The notes under the pieces: model-generated
Seen by the model: only the letters and a program-made list of their open reading frames with translations
Told to the model about the DNA's origin: nothing
Database searches by the model: none
Shown here: one piece after another, positions 37,424-49,286 of the stretch
Position numbering within the stretch: position 1 is the stretch's first letter
Layout: the number at the start of each line of letters is the position of its first letter
Made by a program: the position numbers and the translations under genes
Assembly: GCA_949357655.1 (NCBI GenBank)
Contig: CASHTG010000009.1
Span: 372,001 to 436,000 of the forward strand
Direction of reading: 5' to 3'
Source: Parascedosporium putredinis
Lineage: Eukaryota > Ascomycota > Sordariomycetes > Microascales > Microascaceae
Length of the DNA stretch: 64,000 nt

Positions 37424-40224
37424 CGCGAGTTTGGCGAGCGAGGGCGATGGGGGTTGAGAGTGAGCTGAGTGCCGCGGAGGGGAGGGCAAGTACCAGCGCC
37501 AGCCGCTCACGGACTGGAGAGGAGATTGTAAACGGACGAGAAAGAGAGAGACTCAGACAACTTCTCGAGGGGTCATTGGGGGCCGTTTCGTGGTCTCGGT
37601 AAGAAGCGGAAAGGTATAGTATGGGTGAGATGTGGCTCAGTGCCTACCACGGGGTGAGGGTTTCGGCTCTGGTAGGATTACTGATCAGAGTTGGGTACGG
37701 TGGCAAGCAAAGATCGATCAGTTGGAAGTCCAGGGCTTGAAATCGCGTCTTAGGCGTCAAGCGGCTGGTAAAAAAGGAGTAAGAGTAAGAGGCTAAGATC
37801 TAAGGATAGAACGTGAAGGAAAATCCCGGGAATTTTGACAATCCTCGTTAGCGTGATGAGAGTGAGCTCAGTGTGTGTATAAGCCGGAGCAAACGTGTAA
37901 GTGAGATCTATCGCAGCACACTTTGTCTTAAAAAATTAAGTGAGAGTAAATGTGGACAGGTCTATGAAGAAAAGAGAAGATGTAGAGAAGCTAGCGATAT
38001 AAGAAGGAAAAGGGAGACCTTTGCTATAATCGACTGGCGTGGAGGTTGTGATGATGACTGGGGTGGTGACTGGGGCCGGCAGGCAGGCCGGAGTGTAGAA
38101 TGGAGACGCTCTTTCCGTGCGGTCTTTTTCCTTCCTTGCACTCACGCCCCCTTTGTTTTTGCGCGCTTGTCACGGTTTGATAACAAAATAGGTACTTGTC
38201 GAGAGAGGGAACAATTTGGGGGGAATAGTAAACATCAATGATGAGAAAATAGAGTTTCTCGTTTTTTTCCCTCTCGTTGTTTTTCCTCCCATTTCCTTTT
38301 AATAACCCAAATGGCGCAAAAAAGCGACTTCGGGAAAGACAGTAGTGCCCGGAGTCAGGGCTCGTCAGTTTGGGGGTGGAAGGGGCGGGATGACGTCCAG
38401 GGAGGGGCGCGATGTCGCCATCGGGGCAGGTCCCACTCTCTGGCTCAACTACTTCGTACCACCATTTTCCTCGCGTCTGGCTCACCCACGAAACCCGACA
38501 TTTCTCCCTTCCTCCCCCTTCCTTCAAAGGGACCCTGGCCGCCGCCGCCGCTGGGGGCTGCCTAGTCTACTTTTTGTCACCAATGTTCAATGTTCTCCTT
38601 TATCATAGACCTGTTTGGTTTATTAATTACCATGCGGGTTGGATGGGGGTGGCTAAGGGGGCCCTGGACGAGTAGAAAAACAAAGGAGCTCGCGAGATAT
38701 GGGAGGGTCACTCGCGACGGGGAAGAGCAGCCTTGGGTGTCCGAAATAGGTGGTGTGCGCATCTGGAGGGAGGCACGAGCTGAGAGGGAGGTGGCTTCGC
38801 GTGGGATATCAGGAGCTGTCTTGGCCTAAAGTTGGAAGGGATGACTCCGGAGAACAATGGCGGAGCCCACGTGTGCTGCTGATCCAAGGCACCGAGCAGT
38901 CAGCCTGTCTCACCGGCCGGAGTAGATCGGCGTGGGTTGGTTTTTATTTATTTCTTTGGAATGGCAAGGCAAGGGGAACTGACGACGCGATATCCGATGA
39001 ACTGGGCCCTTTTTATTCGTGTCGCGTTTCGCTCCTATGCGTCCGTCTTTTTGGGGGTCGACCGATAATCTAGTGGATGGGTGTGCGCGCGTGTGTGCGT
39101 GAGATCATCCAGTGACCGCACTTTGTCAGGCGATGGGCGATGCGGCGCGCAGACTGATCGTCGGCAACGTGTTACGATACCCGACTGTCGGCGAAAGGAC
39201 CAGGCATTATGCCCGATCCTATCCTCTCATACTCTCGTGCACACGCTCTCTCATTCTTTTCTCTAGCATAGCTTGGGAACCCAACATAGGCTATTATTGC
39301 CCTCCTTGTAGGTAGTTCCACGTCGGTCGTCTGTGGTGCGCGGAAAGGGTCGCGAGACGTTTCCCCACATTCAGACGAACTCGAGACACAGACCTCATCT
39401 TCTTCTCACTTCTTGGTTCCTACCCAACATATAGCCAAACGAAAAAGAGGGACTTGGACACGCCAGCCTGCCCATGGTTCCCGGGAGAAGGGGGCCGAAC
39501 CCGGGGCGGACCAGCCCTTGTTCAGTGCAGTGTCTTTGACTCGTCTGAAATCCCCCTTTTTTCTTTCGATTTCGATTTTGTGTTTTGTAATCAACGGACT
39601 TGAACTTCCTTGCTTGCCTTGATGCTACATGTACAGCATGCGGGTTTACGTTGTTTCTCAACATTTCCCGGCTTGACAAATCCTCCGTGGCTGCTGTGGT
39701 TCCAAACCCTGCGTGATGCACTAAGCCTAGAACGGAGAGACGGGTCACTCTCCCCAAAGGCGATGGGCTTTTGGGGGCCTGATTCAAAGGCAAGGCTCTT
39801 TGTACAAATGGTCCACATGTGGAGATCAGCGCGATGGTGCAATGGGAGCTAAGGGTGGTGCAATCCGAGGGAGATGGGGTGGGAGCTTTCTATGGGCAAG
39901 ACTTTCTGGATGGATGAAAAGAGCTCATCCCCCACCGCCAACCACCAACGGGGCTCCTCGGAAAACATAATGGGCTCAGGGCGTTACGGCGCTTGGAGCC
40001 GAGATGTAGGTCGCCGTTTACAGTTGAGTAATCGATGGCAGAGGGATGATTAAGAGATACTGCATGTCACCGCAGATCACTCGACAAAGGACGTGGACTC
40101 TATGACGGGGGAATGCAATGAAGCCCAAGCAGAGAAAAGACAAATGAAAGAAGAAAAACAAGCTCAAGAGGCTGGAAATAAGCTTTTCCGGCTTCGTCTT
40201 GCCTTCTTCTGGCGGCCTTCTTTC

Positions 40225-40242
40225 TTTTTTTTTTTTTTTTTT
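40225..40242. repeat. Poly(T) run of 18
   Basis: Uninterrupted T18 flanked by TTTC units. It may be an oligo(T) tract of a promoter, or the reversed poly(A) of an old retroposed sequence; no element body is recognisable beside it. Confidence 0.85.
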
Positions 40243-42124
40243 CTTTCGTCAGAATTCTGTACTTGGCACCCGATCGACGGCGCGGGGCTGATCGGGCGAG
40301 GCGAGAGTCAAATGCCATGTACCTGGCCACAGAAATGCACCAGAATGCAAGATGTGTGGGTGGGGTACAAGGTCTGGCAGAGAGCGACGAGGGACAAGAT
40401 GCGCGGTGTGGATGTGCTAATAGCCCTCTTCCCACGTCCACACAGACTCTTGACCATATCTCTCTGACGGGTGGAGAGGGCAAGCACAAGATCCAGAGTG
40501 CCGGGTCGATCGGCCTCGACCCGTAGCCTACCGTTGCTGCTGGAGCTCGGCAAGGTCGGTGCTTGGCAGGACCGCCGTCCCCTGCCAATTTTTCTTTCTT
40601 TCTTCTTTTTCTTGGTCTGCCCAACCGGAACTCCGCTCGGAGCTTCTGGCTGCATCAAAAGGGCTGCCGACTGATAAGCCTTGAAAAAAAAACCTCCACT
40701 GCGAACTCAATCTGGTTGGCAGCTTTGCCTTTGCTTTCCCCTCGACGAGCTCTGCGTTGCCGTGTGCGATATGTTGTGTGCTGTGTCCTGTGTGCTGTGA
40801 CGTGCTCCGTTGCTTCCATTCCCCAGCTCTTGCCTGCCACCTCTTTCCCCGCACTTATGCAGCAAGCTTCTAGATTCCCTGCAGCTGGGAGCTTGCTCTG
40901 CATGTTTGATAAATGAAGAATCGCCGACAGGGCCACTGCACGTGGGTCCGCAGGACTACACCTGGTAGGGTCCCGCACGAGGGTTTTTCTTTTCTCATGT
41001 TCATTTTTAAACCGCGTCTTCAAATGCCTGGTGAGTCTTTGGCCTCGATTTGCGTATCATATTGATCATATTGATCAAGCCCCTCTCATCACGTCATGAC
41101 AACCAAACCCGGAGCCGGAGGGGAGCACTGCAGAACGATAGAAACGTGGGCCTCTTTTGTCTTCCTGTCCCTTTCCTTTTTTCCTTTGGTTTCTTCATGT
41201 TTTTTATTGGTCTTTCTCTTTTCGCCCCCTCACAAAACTTGACAAACTTTCAAGGTCAGCCATCTTTTCCAAAATGCGGAGCAAGGGGCGTAATGGATTG
41301 TCGAATTCATTCATCATCCACACCCACAAAAAGAAAAATTCCGCCGGCTAATCGCTCCGACCAGGGATGCTTGGCTTTTGGGGTCTAGCGTGGCAAGTGC
41401 TGGCGTGTCCCCGAAGCAAAAAGACTTGATTCTTATCCAAAACCCGGCAGAATACTTTTTCCACGCCAGTGGCTCTTGGTTCGATTCGCCCGCCAAATAT
41501 CCACCCATTCAATGACGGATGCACGGAGGCAAAGGGCTCCGGGGGCTTTCCTGTTTAGTGATCATCAAGTTTCTTTTGTCATCCCCGACGTTTTGCCTGC
41601 ATCATCCGAACGAGGTGACAATTCTAGTTGCCACTTGGGCCAACTGCCATCATCTGAAACCTACTTGTTCGTCGTGCTCTTGTGACGCGACACTCTGCGA
41701 TGCAACATCAAAACGAGCCAGGTCAAGGTCAAGACTTGGCCCGACTCCGTAGCGATGTTTTAGGAAAGAGCTCGATGCTTCCTCCGACCTTGCATTTTCT
41801 TTTTAAACAAAAATTAATCTGTACTTGCTCTTTGGTAAAAATAAAAATTGGTGTCACTTGAAACTTCCAAAGCCGTCGTCGCCCTTCCGTAGTGCGTTCA
41901 GCGTTGCGCAAACGCGAAATCGACGCGGCACACGCGGTCGACTTTTGCCGCCATCAAGGGCCATTCGCTCTTTGGACCGCGAACGAGCCTGCAAAATTCC
42001 AGAGAGCCTCACACAACCCAACCTCCTGCCTTTCCCCGCCTCGTCTGTCTCCAGCTCCAACAGAACAGTCGGCACCACGCGCTCGGTGAATTCCAATTGA
42101 AGGTCCCTTGCGCAAGACCCTTGC

Positions 42125-42200
42125 CTCGTCCGGTGAAGCTTCTTTCTTTTTTTCTTTCTTTTTCTTTTTTTCTTTTCCTGCTATTTTTTTCTTCCCCCTT
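42125..42200 (+). promoter_or_regulatory. CT/T-rich tract upstream of BUB2
   Basis: The plus strand is almost all C and T (TTTCTTTCTTTTTC style) about 210-290 bases before the BUB2 ATG. Position and composition fit a fungal core promoter or leader. No TATA box is evident. Confidence 0.4.
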
Positions 42201-42410
42201 CCTTTCCCCAACGCTACGAATTGATTTCGGCCGCCCCCCTCACACCTCCCCACCCTTTAAGTCCAAGAGTCGAGTCTGGCCTGTGTGGACCACGATATCA
42301 AAGAAAAACCACAACCCCGGCCTGCGTCGCCTTCCCCTTTCCTCAAGACCTATCCCCTCGACACCTCGGAAACCCTTCGCGACCCGCTTTTCGCGATCCA
42401 CTCGCCCGCG

Positions 42411-44121
42411 ATGCCGCTCCCCGGCGAAGCAACCCGGCCTCTTCTGCCTCCTCTGGCGACGGAGCTCCAGCCGCCCCCGTCACCGCGAACGCACCGTACC
42501 CTACGGCGTCTCCAGTCGGCTCACACCCTCGGCTCCAAGGCCTCGAGCCAAGCATCCCTCATCACCCAGCAGCGTCTCCGGGAACAGCACCAGCAGCTGC
42601 AGAACCTACCCCAACGATCCGCCTCCCCGGTGAAGCGGGATGTCAGCGGCGGCTACGCGAACCGCTCTCCGCAGAAGCAGCGGGAGCGCGCCAGCAGCGA
42701 CGCCGCCAATAAGCATCACATCCATCCCGTCGCGCTGGGCGGGTCCGGCGCCACCGCCAGCACCGTCTCGTCCAGGCAGCATCACAGCGGCCAGCACCAG
42801 CAGTCCATCCGCAAGACGCCCCTGGCGCACGCCAACCTGTCGTTGCAGCAGCTGGTGAGGGATGGTCCGCCGGACGGGGATCTTGTTGGTGCGTTGGAGG
42901 CGGCCCGTTACAAGATCCTTGACGAGGGCATCAAGAGCGATAGCGACGGCATGGTAAGTCGAGAATCGCGATTCGCGATACAATCCCAGCGAGATGTTTC
43001 TTGTTTCCTTCTTTTCCAACCAGTGTACCGTTGCTAACCTTCTGGAAGTCCTCGTTGCGGATATACGTATGGCTCATCCTTCTCGACGCCCCCATCCTAT
43101 CCACCGACGACTACCTCGCCCTCATCCACCGGGGCGCGTCGCCCGCCTACTCCAAAATCCGTAACGATACCTTTCGCACCCTCACGACCGATCCCCTGTT
43201 CCGCCGCCGAGTCAGCGAGGCCAGCCTCATTCGTCTTCTCAACGCCATCGCCTGGAAGCTCCACGACGCCCGCGAGGCCGGCCGCCGCGAAAGGCCGATG
43301 AGCAGCCGGTCCTCGCTCGCCCCCGACAACATGTCGCTCAGCGGCGGTCTGGGCGGCATTCTAGGCGGCGGTTTAAGCGGTGGCGGTGGTGGTGGTAGCG
43401 ACTCGCGCCCCGTCACGGCCGGATCCTCTCCAGCAGCCAAGAACCGGGCACGCGCGCTCACGCTGACGACGGAGAGCTCCGAGACGAGCCACGCGCCCGA
43501 GTCGGGCACGTATGTGCAGGGCATGAACGTGCTGGCGGCGCCGTTCCTGTACGCGGCGCGCAGCGAGGCCGAGGCCTTTATCGGGTTCCACACGCTGCTG
43601 ACGCGCGAGTGCCCCGGCTACATCCGCGGCGCCATGGACGGCGTGCACAAGGGCCTCGCCCTCGTGGACAAGGTGCTCGCCATCGTGGACCCCAAGCTGA
43701 GCCTGTACCTCACCTCCAGGGGGCTCAAGGCGGAGATTTACGCCTTCCCCTCGGTGCTCACGCTGTGCGCGTGCACCCGCCCTTGCCCGAGGTGCTCCGG
43801 CTGTGGGACTTTTGTTCGCCTATGGGCCGCACCTGAACATCCTCTGCATCGTGGCGCAGCTGCACTTGATGCGGGACAAGATTCTCAAGTCTCCTAGGTA
43901 AGCAACTTTCCCCCTTTTTTTCTCGCTTTCATTACCTCCCTCGGAAGATTCGATGTAAAGGGTTGACAGAACGATGGCTAACTCTCTTCCCTATCAGCCC
44001 CGGCAACCTGTTGCGATCCCTCCCCGCACTGCAGGCGGATTTGATCAAGAGGGTATCCATTACCATCTTGCAGAGGATCCCGAGAGACGTCTACGCCGAG
44101 ATTGTATCGCATGCTCAGTAG
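42411..44121 (+). CDS. BUB2: BUB2/Cdc16-type TBC GTPase-activating protein, two frameshifts
   Basis: GAP for the Tem1/Spg1 GTPase at the spindle pole body, acting in the spindle-position checkpoint and septation control, usually with a Bfa1/Byr4 partner. Exons 42411-42953, 43049-43897 and 43998-44121. The first 150 or so residues are Gln/Ser/Pro-rich and low complexity. The TBC core starts near NLSLQQLV. It shows the Arg finger in IRNDTFR (residues about 218-224) and the Gln finger in YVQGMNVLAAPFLYAAR (Gln about 338), then GAMDGVHKGL and AFPSVLTLCAC. Between the two fingers lies an insertion rich in Gly and Ser. Breaks at 43776-43778 and 43810-43813 put PPLPEVLRLWDF and FAYGPHLNILCIVAQLHL in other frames. 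With two bases added the CDS is 1518 nt (505 aa), longer than the roughly 300-residue yeast proteins. An in-frame GTG upstream exists, but the ATG is preferred. Confidence 0.88.
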
Positions 44122-47100
44122 GATCGAGAAGCGCTTGAGTCTGTTCCACGGCAACGATCTTGTCCTTGACGGGATGGAAGACCTCCACTTGTCTGTTTCC
44201 ACAGGGCCAGGCGTTCCCTCCAGACCAGCCGACGCCCTGACACAATTTTTGTTTCCTTGGTTCCTTTACTTCTCAACCTGTCGTTTTCCTCCCCCTCCAT
44301 TTTAGCCCTCTTTGGCCGCCTCAGCCCACACATACCCTTCGAGAAGGAAAGAGCTTGGAACGGAAGAAAAAACAAGCTTTCAAGGCTGAAGGGTTGGGGC
44401 GCAAAAAGGGGGTTACATCTCACGCACCGCAAGTTCCAGTCCGCCGAAGGATATGACGGCCATCTCCTTTGTTGTTCATAACCGGGCGTTTTTTTCTTTT
44501 TCGTTTACTTCGTATGATGCTGTCCTTGTCCTTTTTTAGTCGTTTTGTCAGAAGCTTGTTTTGTTTTAGGCATGGTTATCACTCGGAGTTTTTAGGGAGA
44601 TCCTTTTGTTCCTTGCTCTTGTTTTTTCCCTCCGGTTCTCCCCTGCCGCTTCATCCTGTACTTTTTTTATTGTTCTTCATGTACGAAACGGAAGGGTTTG
44701 ACGAAATAGGGCACGATGGGAATGGGTTACGAAACGAGAAAAATACAAAGATGAATGCACGATTTGCAAAGAAGCTATGAAGATCCGCGTTCCAAACCGT
44801 TGCCTTGTCGTGGTGCGCCGTGGCTTTGTGAAACGTGAAATAACCTGGAGAAGGAGCAGTCCGTCCTCCTCTTGGGAACGGCGCTGTCGGCATTCTAAAT
44901 ATGGTGCAGGTAGATAGATCAGTTGGGGCTCGCACTAGCTAGTCCTGGCACCTTCACGATAGAGGGAGGAGGGCACTGGAGATAGACGTAGCCTGTCGAC
45001 CGATCGCCAAGGGAGACTTTTTCAGTTCCAGCCCTACAGACACTTTTGGAAGGCGGGCCAAAGTTTGGATGCGGGACAGTCTGCCTCGAAGCAGACTCCC
45101 CTTCTAGGAAGAGAGGGATTGGATGTCTACGAGGCCATTTGGCAGGTCGGCCGTATACGGCGGGATAATCCAATCGGTGAAGCTAGCAGCAGCAGCAGAT
45201 ATCGTCGAGCAGGCAAGCACCCGAAACTGCCAGGGCTAGCGTGCGAAGCTGGTTGATGGCCAACGCCACATGACAGTTTGAGAGTTTTGCCCGTCTTTTT
45301 TGGAGTCTCGTTCTAGGATGACTGGCCCATCTACCACGCGAATCTAGGTCCAGGGTATCCCTTGCAACAACGAGGATGGGTGAAAATCTCGGAGAGAAGT
45401 AAGAGGGTTCGGTCACGATGATCGATGTGGCCGCGCCCTCGATACCATCTCACGGCACTTAGTATCGCGGACGTACGGAGCTGGTGGGATAATACATCAG
45501 AGTGTTTTGAAACCGAAAGCGATCTCTTCTTCAGCTTAGGGAACGCTTGGGGAAACAGTGACGTTTCCAAAAATTCCCATGCCACAAACAGGGTCGCAAG
45601 TGGTGTTAGAGAGATCAAGGGAGCGCTGTTTTTTGCCAATGGGCAGTAGTAGCTGACAAGTTGAGGTGATGGCCGACCGGGAGGCGGGCCCGTGGAGGGA
45701 CAAATCAAGGAGCCGATGGGCCGATGGGTTCTGGCTTCAGCTGCAGCAGATCTATTTATAAACGATGTGGCAGCTCCACACGATCTCGAGGGGGCCGATG
45801 CAGTGAGAACCCACAGACAAGCGCCACAACTCAAGCCTCGAAAGAATCACTTGAAGCAGGACGAGGGACGGACTAGATGCTTCCTTTTTCCGTTCCCACG
45901 TGTGTTGACGTTTCACATTTCAATATTCTTACGAAAGCGGAGCAACATGTATTACAAGAAGACAGAAGAAGAACGTGAGCGGAGAGGAGGGAAACCAGCC
46001 ACAGGGACGTCAGTGTCCGCGCGGCGAAAGTGCGGGGACTCTCGTCGTTGTCGCGGGGCGTTGTTCACTTGAACGAGCTTGAACCAGGGCCAGCAACAAC
46101 TTGAAGACACGGAGGGTCGCCCACGTAAGCCGTTGCAGGACGACGAGGGTCGTCCACCTATTTTCTCTTATCCTGTTTTCTTTCATGCGGGCTCTTAATC
46201 AGAGATGCAGGACCGATGATGGCCCCCTCCGCCAAGGGGATTTTTGGCACCGGGTGGTCAACTGGACGGCCGTTTTTCTGTTTTTGGGCGCTTTGTGGTT
46301 TTGTTGCGTCGATGATCTGTCCACGCGGGGATCGTGCCGATTGTTCGTCGCAATCATTCATGTCGAGCATCGGAGTAGGATGGGGTGCGGTCTGCTCGTC
46401 GCATTTTCCAGGGAGTCGCATGAAAGAGGATCGATCGATTGATCTACGTTGATGCTCCAGATTGACAAGGCATTGTCCTCCCCTCTCGTTGTCTTTTTAT
46501 CCTCTTGCACTTGATCCAATATTTTTTACCGGGGAAAATTGAAGGAACCAAAGTATTGCTCTCTCGCGTAATGGCGCAGATCCGGGTCGTTGTCCCCTTT
46601 CCCATTTGCAATTGCACCCACCTCAATATATTCGTCCAGGGACAATCATCCCCAGCGCCCGGTCTGGCCTGCTTGGACATTTGTTCTAGTCCAGGAGTAC
46701 ATGTAACGGATTGACTAATAGACTACGAGGGAGATCAACATCTATTGTAAATAGCAGGCGAAAAAGATGAAGAAAAACAAAAAAAAGCAGAGATGGAATG
46801 AAGAAAGATCAAGAAGCAGTCTTGACGATGGAGGAGATTACATGGATCGGGCAACTCTCGACGGTAAAAGAAATTGTGGCGAACCGAAATCACCAGTGGC
46901 CTTCAATCGTTCCCATTGCCAAACCACCTGGAACGCGACAAAGGAGACCCCAAAGGAGACGAGCACCGGGCAATCGTCCCCTGATTTTTTCATGTCCCGT
47001 CAAGTTTCACCCCATCTCCTAAACCCGCGGCTCCAGTTTCCCTCCACTCAAAGTCATTGATCGAATGGACGATCGTCAAAAGAATAGCGCCCCCTTGGCG

Positions 47101-48425
47101 AAAGAGAGAGACTTGGCTAAAGAGAGGGAAAGACATATGTGATACCAAGAAAAAGAAGATTATTACATGTACTACATGTAAAAGAAAGGCCATCATAAAA
47201 AGCCAGATCCAGGGATCAACTGAATATCCCCCTACCGGAGTGGAGCGAGCCACCAATTAACGTCCCTCAAACCCGTGCTCTCTCGATCGATTGAAGCAAA
47301 CTTGTATCAGCACACCACCACCATTCTCACCCATCCCGACGCTGAGTGAGTATCGCTCCACAAAAAAGCACCTTTGTTACTCAGCTTGTGTCCTCGGCCA
47401 AGGAAACCACGAGTGCTGCCCGAGGCCTCGGGGGAGGGGCTGAGTAACAAGCCGGCGCCGTAGGGTGGGGGAGATGTGTGAGTGCAAGGGACGGAAAGAA
47501 GAGGGAGGGGGAAAGGGAGAACCAAGGGGCATGTTGTGTGCATGTGGTGCGTGTGTGTGCCTGGATCTGGATCTGGATGGGGTGTGACGAACCACCTCCC
47601 GGAAGAGGCTCGGATCAAGCCACTGGGGAACGACCGGGGCTTCCCTTCTTTCTTCGGGCCTCATGAAACTAGCAAGGATGTCCCATAAGGACAAGGGTGG
47701 ACCGACTGGTGGGATTAACCCAAGGATATACGTCGAGCATTAGTACAAGTACGTCAAGGAAGGAGGAATATCTCCCTCAAATGCCCAAAAAAGGAGCGAG
47801 GAACTGTTAATATCGTCCAGAATTATATGTGTACGAATGGTTGCTTGCGTGGATGGTGGATGCGGCCTTGTTAGTCAACGCGTTTCGCCTTCTTCCGCAC
47901 TTTCTCTTCTGCCCCCGCCCCTTGAACGATAAAGATATAGAAGAACCCAAGGCCAACTCGTGCTGATCTTGTTAATCCGAATGCTTTTTTCCCTTGCTCC
48001 AACTACTACGCGGATCAAGGCCCTTTCATCCCGATATCTGATCTTTTTGCGGTTACCATCTACCCTTTCCCTGGTTGTGAATGCTTGCATGAACAGATGA
48101 GCTGAAAATCTTCTTGGTTTTTTCCCTCCCCTGCTCTTAAGAATCTCGCCTTTTGCATTCTCTTCTTTCTTTTTCTTCTCATCCTCCCTCTTCTCCTGGC
48201 CCCCTGCCTGTCTTTACTCGGCCTGGTAGTCTTTTATATCCTGGGCATGGTCGTTCCGTCCGGTTTCTCTACGTGCATGTACACTTGACCCCAAAAACCA
48301 CTGATACAACAACGACAACGAATCCGACGACACAGCGCCTTGACTTTATCGTCGTCGCCGTTACCCTATCCACTGCTCCTTTATTCCTTTTAGAAGAAAG
48401 GCTCTTACAAAAACGAACACCAAAA
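44122..48425. other. 4.3-kb intergenic region between BUB2 and the Cys-rich secreted protein gene
   Basis: No gene is supported. It contains three TACATGTA sites (46698, 47164, 47173), a perfect 14-base palindrome at 47419-47432 and a small tandem CTGGAT repeat at 47562-47577. CT-rich sequence at 48155-48205 precedes the next gene. Confidence 0.45.
47164..47180. repeat. Two TACATGTA palindromes in near-tandem
   Basis: TACATGTA at 47164-47171 and 47173-47180, separated by one base (C), so the centres are 9 bases apart, close to one helical turn. This arrangement suits binding of two dimers side by side, but no binding protein is known to me for this case. Confidence 0.6.
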
Positions 48426-49286
48426 ATGCATCCCTTCAGCCTCCTCCTCGCCTTTGTCGCAACCGCGACCGCGCTCAACCCTACCAGGTCCAGCGCCACA
48501 CTCAGCAAACGAGCCCTCAAGACCTGCCAAGAGAGCCACGGCGAGGGCTTCGAGCAGTGCGGTCCCGCCGAGAGCGGGTACTGCTTCAACCCAGCCGAGG
48601 GTCAGGTAAGAGAACATCTATAGGACCAACGCCCCCCCGTTGGTTCCCCGCCTTGATCAAGAAGAGTAGTAGCTAACAGCGAGGGAACAGACGTGTTGCT
48701 CCGAGACAGACTACAGCTTTTGCAGCGCAGGTTCTTGGTGCGCGCCAGTAGCGGGATACTGCTGCCTCCAGGTAAGTCGAAACCCAACCGACAAGCATGA
48801 TCGGGAGGGTAAAGAAAAAGAAAAAAACCAGACGAGACAAAAGCACTAACACAACCTTTCCACCCGCCACAACAGTCCGAAAACCTCGAAGCCTGCTCCA
48901 CCAACGCCGGCTTCCAAGCCCCCGCCTCCGCCGCCAGCGCCAGCGCCTCCGGCAGCGACGACGACTTCTCCGCCAACACCTTTGACCACGAACACCACAA
49001 CGGCGGCGGCCGCAAGCACGAACGAGTCCGCAACGGCACAACCACGGCCACCACGACGGGGCTAGCCACCGCCACCAGCGCCGCGGCCACCACGACGGCG
49101 CGCTTCGCCTCCGGCACCGGCGGCATCGTCGTCGTCCCCTTGCCCACCGGATCGCTCGCCCCCGGCAACTTTACCGGGAACCGGTCCACCACGCCCGTCA
49201 TCGTCTCGCAGGGGCCGTCCGCCCAGGGCGGCGGTGTCCTGTTCAGCTTGGCCATTGCGCTCGTGGTCGCCGTCTTCGCGACATAA
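48426..49286 (+). CDS. Small cysteine-rich secreted protein, probable GPI anchor
   Basis: Exons 48426-48605, 48691-48771 and 48876-49286, all phase 0; total 672 nt (223 aa), intact. A signal peptide covers about residues 1-17 (MHPFSLLLAFVATATALN). A compact Cys-rich domain follows with ten Cys, including QCGPAESGYCF, TCCSETDYSFC and WCAPVAGYCCLQ. The rest is a Ser/Thr/Ala-rich stalk with NGT, NFT and NRS glycosylation sites, ending in a hydrophobic tail (VLFSLAIALVVAVFAT) with small residues before it, as expected for a GPI-anchor signal. It is probably a cell-surface or wall protein. It is not a CFEM domain by Cys spacing. I do not recognise a named family; similar unnamed proteins occur widely in ascomycetes. 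An effector role is possible but unsupported. It is one of three genes here without a frame break. Confidence 0.8.

Larger units (their letters stand above)
37424..42410. other. 5-kb intergenic region between the sulfate permease and BUB2 genes
   Basis: The first kilobase (37424-38250) should hold the permease promoter and is GA-rich on the plus strand near 37750-37830. A T18 run lies at 40225-40242 and a TACATGTA palindrome at 39626. A CT/T-rich block at 42125-42200 precedes BUB2. I recognise no gene. Confidence 0.45.

Noticed and set aside
41465..41490. tRNA B-box-like GGTTCGATTCG
   Set aside because: The five-base stem around the TTCGATT loop does not pair, and no acceptor stem or A box sits at the right distance.
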